Assembly (NCBI GenBank): GCA_016931715.1
Contig: JAFGEF010000173.1
Coordinates: 1 to 49,906 of the forward strand
Length of the DNA stretch: 49,906 bases
Direction: 5' to 3'
From: Sedimentisphaerales bacterium
GTDB taxonomy: Bacteria > Planctomycetota > Phycisphaerae > Sedimentisphaerales > Anaerobacaceae
The position numbers and the translations under genes were made by a program. Positions within the stretch are counted from its first letter, which is position 1; each line of letters opens with the position of its first letter. Below the pieces are notes generated by a model. It was not told the origin of the DNA. It saw only the letters and a list, made by a program, of their open reading frames with translations, and ran no database searches. Positions 8,760 through 16,563 of this stretch are shown one piece after another.

Positions 8760-10322
8760 TTAAGTATTGGACACGATTCCAGAAAATAATAATGACTGGT
8801 CATATTGTTCAGGATATTGTTTAAGAAATCCCTTGAGAGTGTCTTCAAGACCAAGCTCACAGGCAAGTTTTAATAAATCCAGTCGTTTAAGTTTGTCTAA
8901 TGTAATTGGACGTTTCTCATCCCAAAAAATAAACGCAGAAAAAAATTCTTTTGCAATATCTGAGTTCAGCAATTCTGCAATAAAGCAAGCTTCCTGTTGG
9001 GTTCGGCAGGTGATAAAATAACATGTATCATCAAGAACAACAGGTTTTTCTTCATAAGGACCTACGACTTTAAAAAACAGCTTTTTATAAAAGCCAGAGA
9101 TTACAACTTTCCATCGAGCAAAAGAATACTCTCCTATTCCAAATACAGAAAATCGAGGATGTTTATTATATACTGAACTGGCACGTTTATCCAACAAATT
9201 AGCATATCTTTCCAGATATTGCCACGTTTTAGGAGCTGATTTGTGTATTTTATCTGTATTTTCCCCGGAAATACGCTGGGGTACGAGCATCCAGCGAGAA
9301 GGAGACTCAATATAACTATTAGCTATATTTGAACTCTTAAGCATAGGGAAGAGGTATTCTTCCTCTAATTCAACAAGCTCGTTAAAACCATTTCTGTATC
9401 TCGAATTTTCCCTATATAATTCCATAACTTTTGCACAATCATGCTTTATCCCTGATCTCCATCGGTAACGTCCCTTCCCTTCGAGATGTTTCCATTTCTC
9501 AAATGAATTTATATTTGCTACGAGATGTCCCTGTCTATATCCGAAAGTAAAAGCCGGAGAATTATCATTAAGATTTTCATAAACCTGACAATCATAATTC
9601 TCATCTGTCAAAGATGTAGAAACGAAAAGAAGACAGGCATCTACATTGGCATCAAAATACTTAAGAGTATCTATGTGATATATTTCAGACAGGTTTAGAT
9701 GCTGTTTTCTTTTCCAAGCGGCGAATAGCACTTTTCTGGCAACGGCTGTTTTGCAAAGCATTGCTAATGCAGCCTGTTTGTGGCCTATACATTCAAGCAG
9801 CCTGTTTAACATCCATTCAGAAATATCAAAGTTGCTCTTTCCGGTAATAGCTTCAATTCCCCGGTGATTTTGTAAATTTAGTTTTTGAGGTAAATTATTA
9901 CCTTTAATACGTCCCAATCCTGAATTCGTAACCCACGGGGGATTGCCAATAACAAGAACTGGAGATGGTAGAGAATTAAAAGCTTTTTCCCAGTCTATGC
10001 TAAAAAAGTCATCATTATTAAAATTTACTTTTTCTGTACCACATAAATACGAAGACGCCTGAATACTTGATTGTGCAAACTCTGTATATTCATTATTAAT
10101 ATCAATACCTAAGATTTTGAGTACATTTGGAAAATATTCAAGTGCAGCTATAACAAAATTTCCCCTGCCGCAGGTCGGTTCTACAATACTCAATGGTTCT
10201 ATACTGTACCGAATTAACAATGAGCAAATCTGTCTGGCAAGCTCAATAGGTGTCTGGAAATCACCAAATTCTATTTTTTTATTATTACCTGCCATATTGT
10301 TATCGAATCCTGTAAATTCCAT
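8760..10322 (-). CDS. Type II N6-adenine DNA methyltransferase
   Basis: This 520-residue methyltransferase should protect host DNA from the neighbouring endonuclease. The AdoMet-binding motif I is VEPTCGRGNF (residues 47-56) with FGDFQTP just before it as motif X, and the catalytic motif IV is NPPW at 127-130, typical of gamma-class N6-adenine enzymes of the TaqI/Eco57I type. The C-terminal half (about 230-510) is probably the target-recognition region. The start at 10322 is 43 bp after the endonuclease gene. The pair is AT-richer in feel than its neighbours and interrupts two housekeeping blocks, consistent with horizontal gain. Confidence 0.88.
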   Translation of the reverse strand: MEFTGFDNNMAGNNKKIEFGDFQTPIELARQICSLLIRYSIEPLSIVEPTCGRGNFVIAALEYFPNVLKILGIDINNEYTEFAQSSIQASSYLCGTEKVNFNNDDFFSIDWEKAFNSLPSPVLVIGNPPWVTNSGLGRIKGNNLPQKLNLQNHRGIEAITGKSNFDISEWMLNRLLECIGHKQAALAMLCKTAVARKVLFAAWKRKQHLNLSEIYHIDTLKYFDANVDACLLFVSTSLTDENYDCQVYENLNDNSPAFTFGYRQGHLVANINSFEKWKHLEGKGRYRWRSGIKHDCAKVMELYRENSRYRNGFNELVELEEEYLFPMLKSSNIANSYIESPSRWMLVPQRISGENTDKIHKSAPKTWQYLERYANLLDKRASSVYNKHPRFSVFGIGEYSFARWKVVISGFYKKLFFKVVGPYEEKPVVLDDTCYFITCRTQQEACFIAELLNSDIAKEFFSAFIFWDEKRPITLDKLKRLDLLKLACELGLEDTLKGFLKQYPEQYDQSLLFSGIVSNT

Positions 10323-10365
10323 CTATTTTACCAGCTTCATCAATTACTCTGCGATATTGTAATCT

Positions 10366-10953
10366 CTATTGGAGAGCGTTGGAAATAGTTAAATATCCTA
10401 TATTCGGAGGATTTAGAATAATTTCATCTGCAATTTGCATAGCCTGTATCTCTTCAACAGGAAGAAGGTGAGCCTGCATAAACGCTGCAATATCATCACT
10501 ATTTCCTTTGTTATTAATGATATTAAGGATTCCTGTTGTTATTTGATAATCTGCTGTTCGCTCTGCTTTGATAAAAATACTATGAAGAATATCAAGCCTC
10601 GATTTGCGCGCATTTTGATCATCAATTTTATCATATACAAAGAGCAGGAGTGAATATCCTAATCCAAATATCTTCTGTCTTGCATTTTTAAATGGGCATG
10701 AGGACTGGGGTTGTTTAATACTTGTCACTTTTATATCTATCATAAGTTCGGGGAAATCAATGCCTTTTGCAGAACTTCCTTCTTCATAAATATATTTTTG
10801 TTTAAGATATGCCTGAAATTTATGTTCTAAATATGTACCAACGGCTTTGCCATCTGTTACACCAAAAATTGATGGTTCTTCATGGCTTGACTCAGTTTTA
10901 GCAAATATTTTCGCTTCTTTACAAAGCAATTCTATAGTCAGTTTATTTTTCAT
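10366..10953 (-). CDS. Probable type II restriction endonuclease, PD-(D/E)XK fold
   Basis: This 195-residue protein lies directly upstream of the methyltransferase on the same strand. It shows a nuclease-like core: Glu43 in YLEHKF, then GSSAKGIDFP (59-68) and LMIDIKVTS (70-78). Asp66, Asp73 and Lys75 would be the metal and catalytic residues of a D-Xn-(D/E)XK site. The size suits a small homodimeric type II enzyme. The nuclease call rests on this motif plus position; the recognition sequence cannot be inferred. There is only a weak AAAGAG before the ATG at 10953, which might keep its translation low. Confidence 0.75.
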   Translation of the reverse strand: MKNKLTIELLCKEAKIFAKTESSHEEPSIFGVTDGKAVGTYLEHKFQAYLKQKYIYEEGSSAKGIDFPELMIDIKVTSIKQPQSSCPFKNARQKIFGLGYSLLLFVYDKIDDQNARKSRLDILHSIFIKAERTADYQITTGILNIINNKGNSDDIAAFMQAHLLPVEEIQAMQIADEIILNPPNIGYLTISNALQ

Positions 10954-10978
10954 TCACTTGCTCTTTAAAAAATGACAT

Positions 10979-11021
10979 ATTATAACTGCTACAGTATTAT
11001 CGAAGCAGTAGAAATCGTCAA
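10979..11021 (-). promoter_or_regulatory. Promoter region of the restriction-modification operon
   Basis: On the minus strand TTGACG (11016-11021), 16 bp and TAATAC (10994-10999) make one candidate promoter, and a perfect TATAAT at 10979-10984 a second -10 that would start the RNA about 18 nt before the endonuclease codon. An inverted repeat, ACTGCT/AGCAGT (10985-10990 and 11004-11009), lies between them and could be an operator or hairpin. No separate controller (C) protein gene is visible. Confidence 0.5.
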
Positions 11022-11081
11022 GTTAAAACATGAACTATGTTATTTGTGATGGGATTCGGTGTTTTATAAAGAATCGAAAAG

Positions 11082-12608
11082 CTATATTTTAATAACGCTT
11101 CCCCTGTCGTTATAGCATACAATTTCGTGTTTTTCGCCGAAATAATCATGTGCAGAATGTACTATTACCTTTTTCCCGCTGTTTTGCTCTATTTGAGCGA
11201 TTGAAGTTCTCTTGATATTCTGGAGATAATCTGCAACTTCGGGCGAAACGAAAAGCTCGATTCTTTTAATCTGCTCTTTCGATGCCGACAGGTTCAGCAG
11301 GCGAATAATCTCAATCGCCAGCGACTCATGACTTTTTATAAAGCCTGTACCGCCGCAATTTGGGCAAGCCAGGTATGTACTGTATTGCAGCGATGGCCGC
11401 ATTCTCTGTCTTGTCATTTCAATTATGCCAAACCTGCTGATACTCAGTACTTTTGTTCTGGCCCGGTCTGTTTTCATAGCTGCACGAAAAGCTTTTTCCA
11501 CTTCTTTGCGATGATTACTGTTTCTCATATCAATAAAATCGCAGATAATCAATCCGCCCAGGTCGCGCAGCCTGAGTTGTCGTGCAATTTCATTTGCTGC
11601 TTCAATATTGCTTTCGAATGCAGTCTCTTCGGCATTTTGCTGTTTTCGATAGCGGCCGCTGTTGACATCTATTGAGACTAAAGCCTCAGTTTGTTCGATT
11701 ACAATTGAGCCGCCGCCTTTCAGTTCGACTTTCCGTGATTGAATTTTTGTAATTTCTTCCTCAATTTTGTACTTATGGAACAGAGGCATTTTGCTTTCAT
11801 AAAATACGACTTTTTGTTTCACACGAGGTGAAGCGATAGTGAAAAAGTCTTTAATTTTACGAACCACAGCTTCTGAATCACAGATTATTTTGCTTATTTT
11901 ACTGTTATAGACATCCCGCAAAGTCCTTGTGACAAGGTCTGATTCCTGATAAAGTTCTCCGGGAGCTTTTTCAGAATCTATGCGTTTTTCGATTGTATGC
12001 CATAATCTTTTTAGATAGTTCAGGTCATTTTGTATATCTTTTTTAGAACATTTCTGCCCGGCTGTTCTGATTATAAAACCCTGTCCTTTAGGAGGATTGC
12101 ACTGCTCGAAAATGTCGCGCAGCCTGTTGCGCTCTTCTTCATCGTCAATCTTATGGGAAACCCCGTGCTTTCGCATCCAGGGCAGCATAACCAGGTACTT
12201 ACCCGGCAAAGCAAGATAAGTGCTGAGTGTTGCTCCTTTGGTTTTTAAACCTTCTTTTGTTACCTGAACAACGATTTCCTGGCCTCTGTGAAGGCAGTTT
12301 TGTATTGGCGGTCTTTCTTTAAGAGCTTTTCTGCGTCCGATATTTTCCGAAGAGTCGCTTTCTTTCGCGGAAAAATATTTTGGGTGCAAGTCACTTATAT
12401 GAAGAAAACCATTTTTACCAACTCCGAAGTCAATGAAAGCGGCCTGTATGCCGGACTCGATATTTGCAATCTTACCTTTATATATATTGCCAACATGGCC
12501 GTTCAGACTTGTTCTTTCTACATATAATTCTTCAAGTGCGCCGTTTTCAATTACTGCTACCCTGCATTCTTCGCTCTCGGCGACATTGATAAGCATTTCT
12601 CTTGTCAT
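11082..12608 (-). CDS. rng: Ribonuclease E/G family endoribonuclease
   Basis: This 508-residue protein has the RNase G layout: an N-terminal S1 RNA-binding domain (about residues 35-115, from GHVGNIYKGKIANIESG through FLHISDL), the RNase H-like/DNase-like catalytic core with VSIDVNSGR (near 310) and LGGLIICDFIDM (near 350), and the Zn-link CPNCGGTG near residue 418. Such enzymes cut single-stranded AU-rich RNA in mRNA decay and 16S rRNA 5' maturation. It has no long scaffold tail, so it is closer in length to RNase G than RNase E. AAGGA precedes the ATG. It follows the DUF2344 gene by 9 bp. Confidence 0.93.
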   Translation of the reverse strand: MTREMLINVAESEECRVAVIENGALEELYVERTSLNGHVGNIYKGKIANIESGIQAAFIDFGVGKNGFLHISDLHPKYFSAKESDSSENIGRRKALKERPPIQNCLHRGQEIVVQVTKEGLKTKGATLSTYLALPGKYLVMLPWMRKHGVSHKIDDEEERNRLRDIFEQCNPPKGQGFIIRTAGQKCSKKDIQNDLNYLKRLWHTIEKRIDSEKAPGELYQESDLVTRTLRDVYNSKISKIICDSEAVVRKIKDFFTIASPRVKQKVVFYESKMPLFHKYKIEEEITKIQSRKVELKGGGSIVIEQTEALVSIDVNSGRYRKQQNAEETAFESNIEAANEIARQLRLRDLGGLIICDFIDMRNSNHRKEVEKAFRAAMKTDRARTKVLSISRFGIIEMTRQRMRPSLQYSTYLACPNCGGTGFIKSHESLAIEIIRLLNLSASKEQIKRIELFVSPEVADYLQNIKRTSIAQIEQNSGKKVIVHSAHDYFGEKHEIVCYNDRGSVIKI

Positions 12609-12617
12609 ATATCCTTT

Positions 12618-13349
12618 TTATTTATCTTCCTGCCATTGAACATCTGTTCTTTTAATCGGAGAAGCGAGTTTTGCCATATCCAATCCAAGTAAATTCATAA
12701 CTTCCTGAATACGGATAGAACCAGCCGCACTAATCTTACATCGTACAATAATACTATTATGTTCTGTAATTATCGAGATTAAAAAACCTCTTACGTCTAT
12801 TTTTTTTGATACACTCTTTATATCTATCGACCGCTCTACAATCAGACTTTTGCTTGTTAATAAGCTATTTATCCTGTTTTGCAGATTTTCAGTCATTTCT
12901 TCCTGACGAATTGTGAATATATATGTGGCATAACAGGGCTGAAAAGAAGGTTTTTCCCGGACCATATCTACTGACTTTAGCTCACAACCCCGGGGTAATT
13001 GTGCGGAAAGATTTTGTAAAAATTGGCTTTTGAGACAATTTTCAGAATTGCCAACCGAATCTTTATATGAATCATAAATACTTACTTGCGCAAGACTTAT
13101 TGACATAACAAGCAATTCATCATCCGATTCAACTCCAACCGGCCGCGGCAGGGGAAGCGAAATTTTGGGTCTTGGATTGAATCCCTGGCTGTACTGTGGT
13201 TCAATACCGGCTCTGACGAGTGCCCGCTGAAAAACACTGAGCATCTGTGAATGAGATATAAACCTGAGAGTGCCTTTGATTTGGAACTTAATAACTAAAT
13301 AAATCAATTCTTTAATGTCTTTTTGCCTGTTAATATCAATCAAATTCAT
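12618..13349 (-). CDS. DUF2344 / TIGR03936 family protein
   Basis: The 243-residue protein matches the DUF2344 family, often fused or adjacent to a B12-binding radical SAM protein. Its signature is visible: KGTLRFISHSQMLSVFQRA, then GIEPQYSQGFNPRPKIS and LPRPVGVES. The function is unknown; the family often travels with RNase E/G, as here, with 9 bp between genes. No Shine-Dalgarno lies before the ATG at 13349, and a promoter 8 bp upstream would give a leaderless message. A start slightly inside the frame cannot be excluded because the conserved domain begins near residue 20. Confidence 0.85.
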   Translation of the reverse strand: MNLIDINRQKDIKELIYLVIKFQIKGTLRFISHSQMLSVFQRALVRAGIEPQYSQGFNPRPKISLPLPRPVGVESDDELLVMSISLAQVSIYDSYKDSVGNSENCLKSQFLQNLSAQLPRGCELKSVDMVREKPSFQPCYATYIFTIRQEEMTENLQNRINSLLTSKSLIVERSIDIKSVSKKIDVRGFLISIITEHNSIIVRCKISAAGSIRIQEVMNLLGLDMAKLASPIKRTDVQWQEDK

Positions 13350-13356
13350 TTTAGCA

Positions 13357-13386
13357 ATTATAGACTAAATTCAGCAATTTCGTCAA
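13357..13386 (-). promoter_or_regulatory. Promoter of the DUF2344-rng operon
   Basis: On the minus strand TTGACG (13381-13386), an 18-bp spacer and a perfect TATAAT (13357-13362). The expected start point is within about one base of the ATG at 13349, implying a leaderless transcript. Confidence 0.7.
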
Positions 13387-13465
13387 TACTGAATAAGAGA
13401 GGGAATTTAACAGCCCTATTAACATTAACAGACCATTTTATTTTGTGTTTGTTTTGTACTGTTTT

Positions 13466-13501
13466 GGGGCATTTTTACTCATTTGTGAGGAAATATGCCC
13501 C
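13466..13501. repeat. Long imperfect inverted repeat in the 13350-13673 intergenic region
   Basis: GGGGCATTTTTACTCA and TGAGGAAATATGCCCC (16-nt arms, two mismatches) flank TTTG. Neither strand has a U-run right after the stem, so it does not look like an intrinsic terminator. It lies between two divergent promoters and could be a cruciform, a protein site or a small repeat element. Function unknown. Confidence 0.55.
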
Positions 13502-13612
13502 ATCGCAAAAAGGTTCTACGATATAATTCATTTATAAAATAATCGTAATCCCTTTATTAGTAACAAGTTACAATAAACAAGAACTATTTTCTTACTATTG
13601 GCACAGCAGTTG

Positions 13613-13630
13613 CATAACAATATTGTTATG
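13613..13630. promoter_or_regulatory. Perfect 18-bp palindrome upstream of the hydrogenase operon
   Basis: CATAACAATATTGTTATG is a perfect palindrome ending two bases before the -35 box of the operon promoter. A related TAAC-AA-GTTA element lies about 50 bp further upstream (13561-13570). The position suits a dimeric transcription factor acting as activator or repressor. No DNA-binding regulator gene is in the window. Confidence 0.55.
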
Positions 13631-13632
13631 TG

Positions 13633-13661
13633 TTGACGATAGAGTCAAGTAAATGTAAAAT
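13633..13661 (+). promoter_or_regulatory. Promoter of the RR-HK-hydrogenase operon
   Basis: TTGACG (13633-13638), a 17-bp spacer and TAAAAT (13656-13661). The predicted start, about 13668, leaves roughly five bases before the ATG at 13674, which has no Shine-Dalgarno, so the first gene would be essentially leaderless. Confidence 0.65.
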
Positions 13662-13673
13662 CTGCGCCATTTT

Positions 13674-14042
13674 ATGTCAGTTGAATGTAAAAAAATTCTA
13701 ATCCTGGATCCTAATACCATAGATGTCTTCAGACTATATTCGGATCTTCTCAGGAACGGTTTTGATGTAGAAACATGTTGCAGTCTTCAGGAGGCTGTAG
13801 AAAGAATAAAAAATATTGACTTTGATTGTATAGTTATGGATGTTGATATTCCCAAAATTAAAGGTTATGACGCGGTTTCGATAATAAAAGCCGTTGATCC
13901 GCAAATTAAGATAATCATGACATCGGAAAGAAATGACCTGGAGCTCGAGACTGAAGTTCGCAAACAGGACATATCATACTATCATATAAAATCATTCGAT
14001 CGCCAGGAACTGGTGGAAGCTGTCCGGGATGTTTGTCAGTAA
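13674..14042 (+). CDS. Single-domain response regulator (REC only)
   Basis: This 122-residue protein is one CheY-like receiver domain with no output domain. Asp12 sits in the acidic pocket (LILDPN), Asp56 is the phospho-acceptor (VMDVDIP), Thr83 follows beta-4 (MTSE) and Lys106 follows beta-5 (HIKSF). Only one acidic residue is seen at the pocket position (LDPN rather than xDD), a mild departure. It is the first gene of the hydrogenase operon, 45 bp before the sensor kinase, and is probably that kinase's partner. How it would pass on a signal is not evident; it could act by protein contact or phosphorelay. Confidence 0.85.
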   Translation: MSVECKKILILDPNTIDVFRLYSDLLRNGFDVETCCSLQEAVERIKNIDFDCIVMDVDIPKIKGYDAVSIIKAVDPQIKIIMTSERNDLELETEVRKQDISYYHIKSFDRQELVEAVRDVCQ

Positions 14043-14087
14043 ACTATAATATAAAGCCCGGAAAGGCTAAAAATCGCTGAAATACAG

Positions 14088-16013
14088 ATGAAAACAAGAC
14101 CGCTAAAAATACAAATACTAATTTCTCAGTTGCTTGTGGTTGTTTTATTATCAACATCCTTTGCTATTGCGGGAGTTTATTTCATCAAGAAAGACGTTCT
14201 GGATAAGGCCCAGGACAAAGTTAAACACGACCTGAATGTCGCAAGGGAAGTATATAGACAGGAATTGCGGAATATCGAGCATATTATACGTTTGAGCGCA
14301 CAGAGATATTTTATAAGAGATGCGATTTCGACAAACGATATTAAACTCATTGAAAACGAGCTGGAAAAAATCAGAAAAGCTGAATCGCTTGATATATTAA
14401 CTTTAACGGATAAAAGCGGAAAGGTTATGTTCAGGGCAAGGAATCCTCAGATTGCAGGAGACAGCCAGGCTCTTAACAATCTCGTAAAGAGCGTTATAGC
14501 AGAGAAAAAAACTTTCAGCGCAACTGAAATAGTTCCGAAAGAAGAATTGCTTAAAGAAGGTCAGGAACTGGTAAATCAGGCATATATTGAATATATACAA
14601 ACCCCCAGAGCCAAACAATCTGATGCGAACAGCCTGTCATCGGCGATGTGTGTAAAGGCAGCCGCTCCCGTACTTGATATGGAAAACAATTTAATAGGTG
14701 TGCTTTATGGCGGGATTCTTCTCAATAGAAACTACGAAATTGTAGATAAAGTCAAAGACATCGTTTTTCATGGGCTTCAATACAAAGGGAAAGATGTCGG
14801 GACAGTAACGATTTTTCAGGAAGATGTGCGAATTTCAACTAATGTTACTAATACACAGGGAAATCGCGCTATCGGGACACGAGTGTCAGAAGAAGTATAT
14901 AATCGTGTTTTGGTAAAGGCTGAGACATGGGACGATAAAGCTTTTGTTGTTAAGGACTGGTATAAGACTGCATACGAGCCGATAAGGGACATTGAAAAGA
15001 ACGTTATAGGAATGCTTTATGTCGGGACACTTGAGCAGCCTTTTAATGATATTGCACGAAATTCGTTTCTGATGTTTGCATTGATAATTTCAGGCGCAAC
15101 AGCTCTTGCCGCAGCAGTGTCATTTATTATTGATGCTGATATCTCAAGGCATGTTCGCAGCATGTTTACCGCAACAGATAAACTTGCCAGGGGTGAACTT
15201 GGTCATATGATAGAAACGGCTACCGGCATAACTGAACTTAACGCACTTGCCAAATCTTTCAACGAGATGAGTAATCAATTGAATGAACGAGACAAAAGCC
15301 TGAAGCTTTCAAATGAAATGCTCACTGAACTTAATAAACGATATATCGACCTCATTGGCTTTGTTTCGCACGAATTAAAAGGGTCTGTAGCTGTTATAAT
15401 AATGAACGTTTGTTCGGTTCGCGATGAAGTTTTCGGTCAGATTAATGAACAACAAAGAAAAGCTCTCGACGGCGGAATCAGGAGTTTGGACTATTTAACT
15501 GCGACAGTGAAAAAATTTCTGAGTCTTGGAAGGATCGAAAAAGGCGAATTGACAGCCAAAAAAACTTCAATTGAGCTTAAAAAGGACGTTTTCGACTCGG
15601 TTGTTACTTCTCTGACTCCTGCGGCTGAAAAGAAAAATATTACGGTTATCAATGACATAGACAGCAGTCTGCATCTTGAGGCAGACCCTGAGTTGCTGCA
15701 GATAGTTGCGAATAATCTTATCAGCAATGCAATTAAGTATGGTACAGACCATGGCAATGTTATAGTAACTTCGAGCAGGCATAACGGCTGCGTCAGGGTA
15801 GAAGTATATAATGATTCTGAACCTATAAAAGAGGAGCAGAAGGAAAAACTGTTTAAGAGATTTTCCAGGCTTGAAAATGCCGCGACAAAGAATGTCAAAG
15901 GCACAGGCCTGGGTCTTTTCATAACCAAACAGATTATAGAGAAACACAACGGCACGATTTGGGTCGAGCCGAAAGAAAAAGGTAATTCTTTTATTTTTGA
16001 GTTAACGTTATAA
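14088..16013 (+). CDS. Membrane sensor histidine kinase (Cache-HAMP-HisKA-HATPase)
   Basis: In this 641-residue inner-membrane kinase, one membrane segment lies at about residues 10-33, a large extracytoplasmic region of single-Cache type spans 35-320 (two copies of an I-G-x-L-Y-x-G block near 203 and 307), and a second membrane segment lies at about 326-348. HAMP (350-402), a HisKA helix with phospho-His428 in FVSHELKG, and the ATPase domain (N box NLISNAIKYG near 542, GTGLGLFI at 605-612) follow. Cache domains usually bind small ligands. Being second in the hydrogenase operon, it may sense a fermentation- or redox-related cue. Ligand unknown. Confidence 0.9.
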   Translation: MKTRPLKIQILISQLLVVVLLSTSFAIAGVYFIKKDVLDKAQDKVKHDLNVAREVYRQELRNIEHIIRLSAQRYFIRDAISTNDIKLIENELEKIRKAESLDILTLTDKSGKVMFRARNPQIAGDSQALNNLVKSVIAEKKTFSATEIVPKEELLKEGQELVNQAYIEYIQTPRAKQSDANSLSSAMCVKAAAPVLDMENNLIGVLYGGILLNRNYEIVDKVKDIVFHGLQYKGKDVGTVTIFQEDVRISTNVTNTQGNRAIGTRVSEEVYNRVLVKAETWDDKAFVVKDWYKTAYEPIRDIEKNVIGMLYVGTLEQPFNDIARNSFLMFALIISGATALAAAVSFIIDADISRHVRSMFTATDKLARGELGHMIETATGITELNALAKSFNEMSNQLNERDKSLKLSNEMLTELNKRYIDLIGFVSHELKGSVAVIIMNVCSVRDEVFGQINEQQRKALDGGIRSLDYLTATVKKFLSLGRIEKGELTAKKTSIELKKDVFDSVVTSLTPAAEKKNITVINDIDSSLHLEADPELLQIVANNLISNAIKYGTDHGNVIVTSSRHNGCVRVEVYNDSEPIKEEQKEKLFKRFSRLENAATKNVKGTGLGLFITKQIIEKHNGTIWVEPKEKGNSFIFELTL

Positions 16014-16033
16014 ACGATTTTTAGGAGAGACTT

Positions 16034-16558
16034 ATGTCAGAGGTACAGTGTTGCGGCTGCAACGAAATATCAGAAGAAGAAATGCTTAAACAGCTTGATA
16101 ATATTCTGGATGATTATCAGAATACGACCGGGGCGCTGATACCGGTTCTTCAGATAGCACAGAATATGTTCGGCTATTTGCCTGAAGCAGCTCTTAAAAA
16201 GATAAGCGTAAAACTGAACAAACCATTTAGTGAGGTTGCCGGTGTAGTAGGATTCTATTCGTTCTTTTCCACTGAGCCAAGAGGAAAATATCTTGTAAGA
16301 GTCTGTCTTGGTACAGCATGCTATGTTCGAGGCGGAAAAGAAGTTCTGAATGCACTTAAAAAAGAATTAAAAATTGATGTCGGGCAAACCACAGAAGATA
16401 GAGTTTTTTCTCTGGATATTGGGCGATGTTTCGGTGCATGTGGTCTTGCTCCTGTAATTATGGTAAATGATGATGTACACCAGCGAGTCAAACCTGTAAA
16501 AATCGCAGAGCTGATGGATATATATAGAAATAAAGAAAATGACAATAAGAAGGAGTAA
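16034..16558 (+). CDS. hydC: Bifurcating [FeFe] hydrogenase subunit HydC (NuoE-like)
   Basis: This 174-residue thioredoxin-like [2Fe-2S] protein is of the NuoE/HndA family. The four cluster ligands are Cys91, Cys96 (CLGTACYVRGG), Cys132 and Cys136 (GRCFGACG). In trimeric electron-bifurcating hydrogenases this subunit joins HydA and HydB. TTTTTAGGAGAG precedes the ATG and hydB begins five bases after its stop. The N-terminus carries three additional cysteines (CCGC, residues 6-9) whose role is unclear. Confidence 0.93.
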   Translation: MSEVQCCGCNEISEEEMLKQLDNILDDYQNTTGALIPVLQIAQNMFGYLPEAALKKISVKLNKPFSEVAGVVGFYSFFSTEPRGKYLVRVCLGTACYVRGGKEVLNALKKELKIDVGQTTEDRVFSLDIGRCFGACGLAPVIMVNDDVHQRVKPVKIAELMDIYRNKENDNKKE

Positions 16559-16563
16559 ATTAA

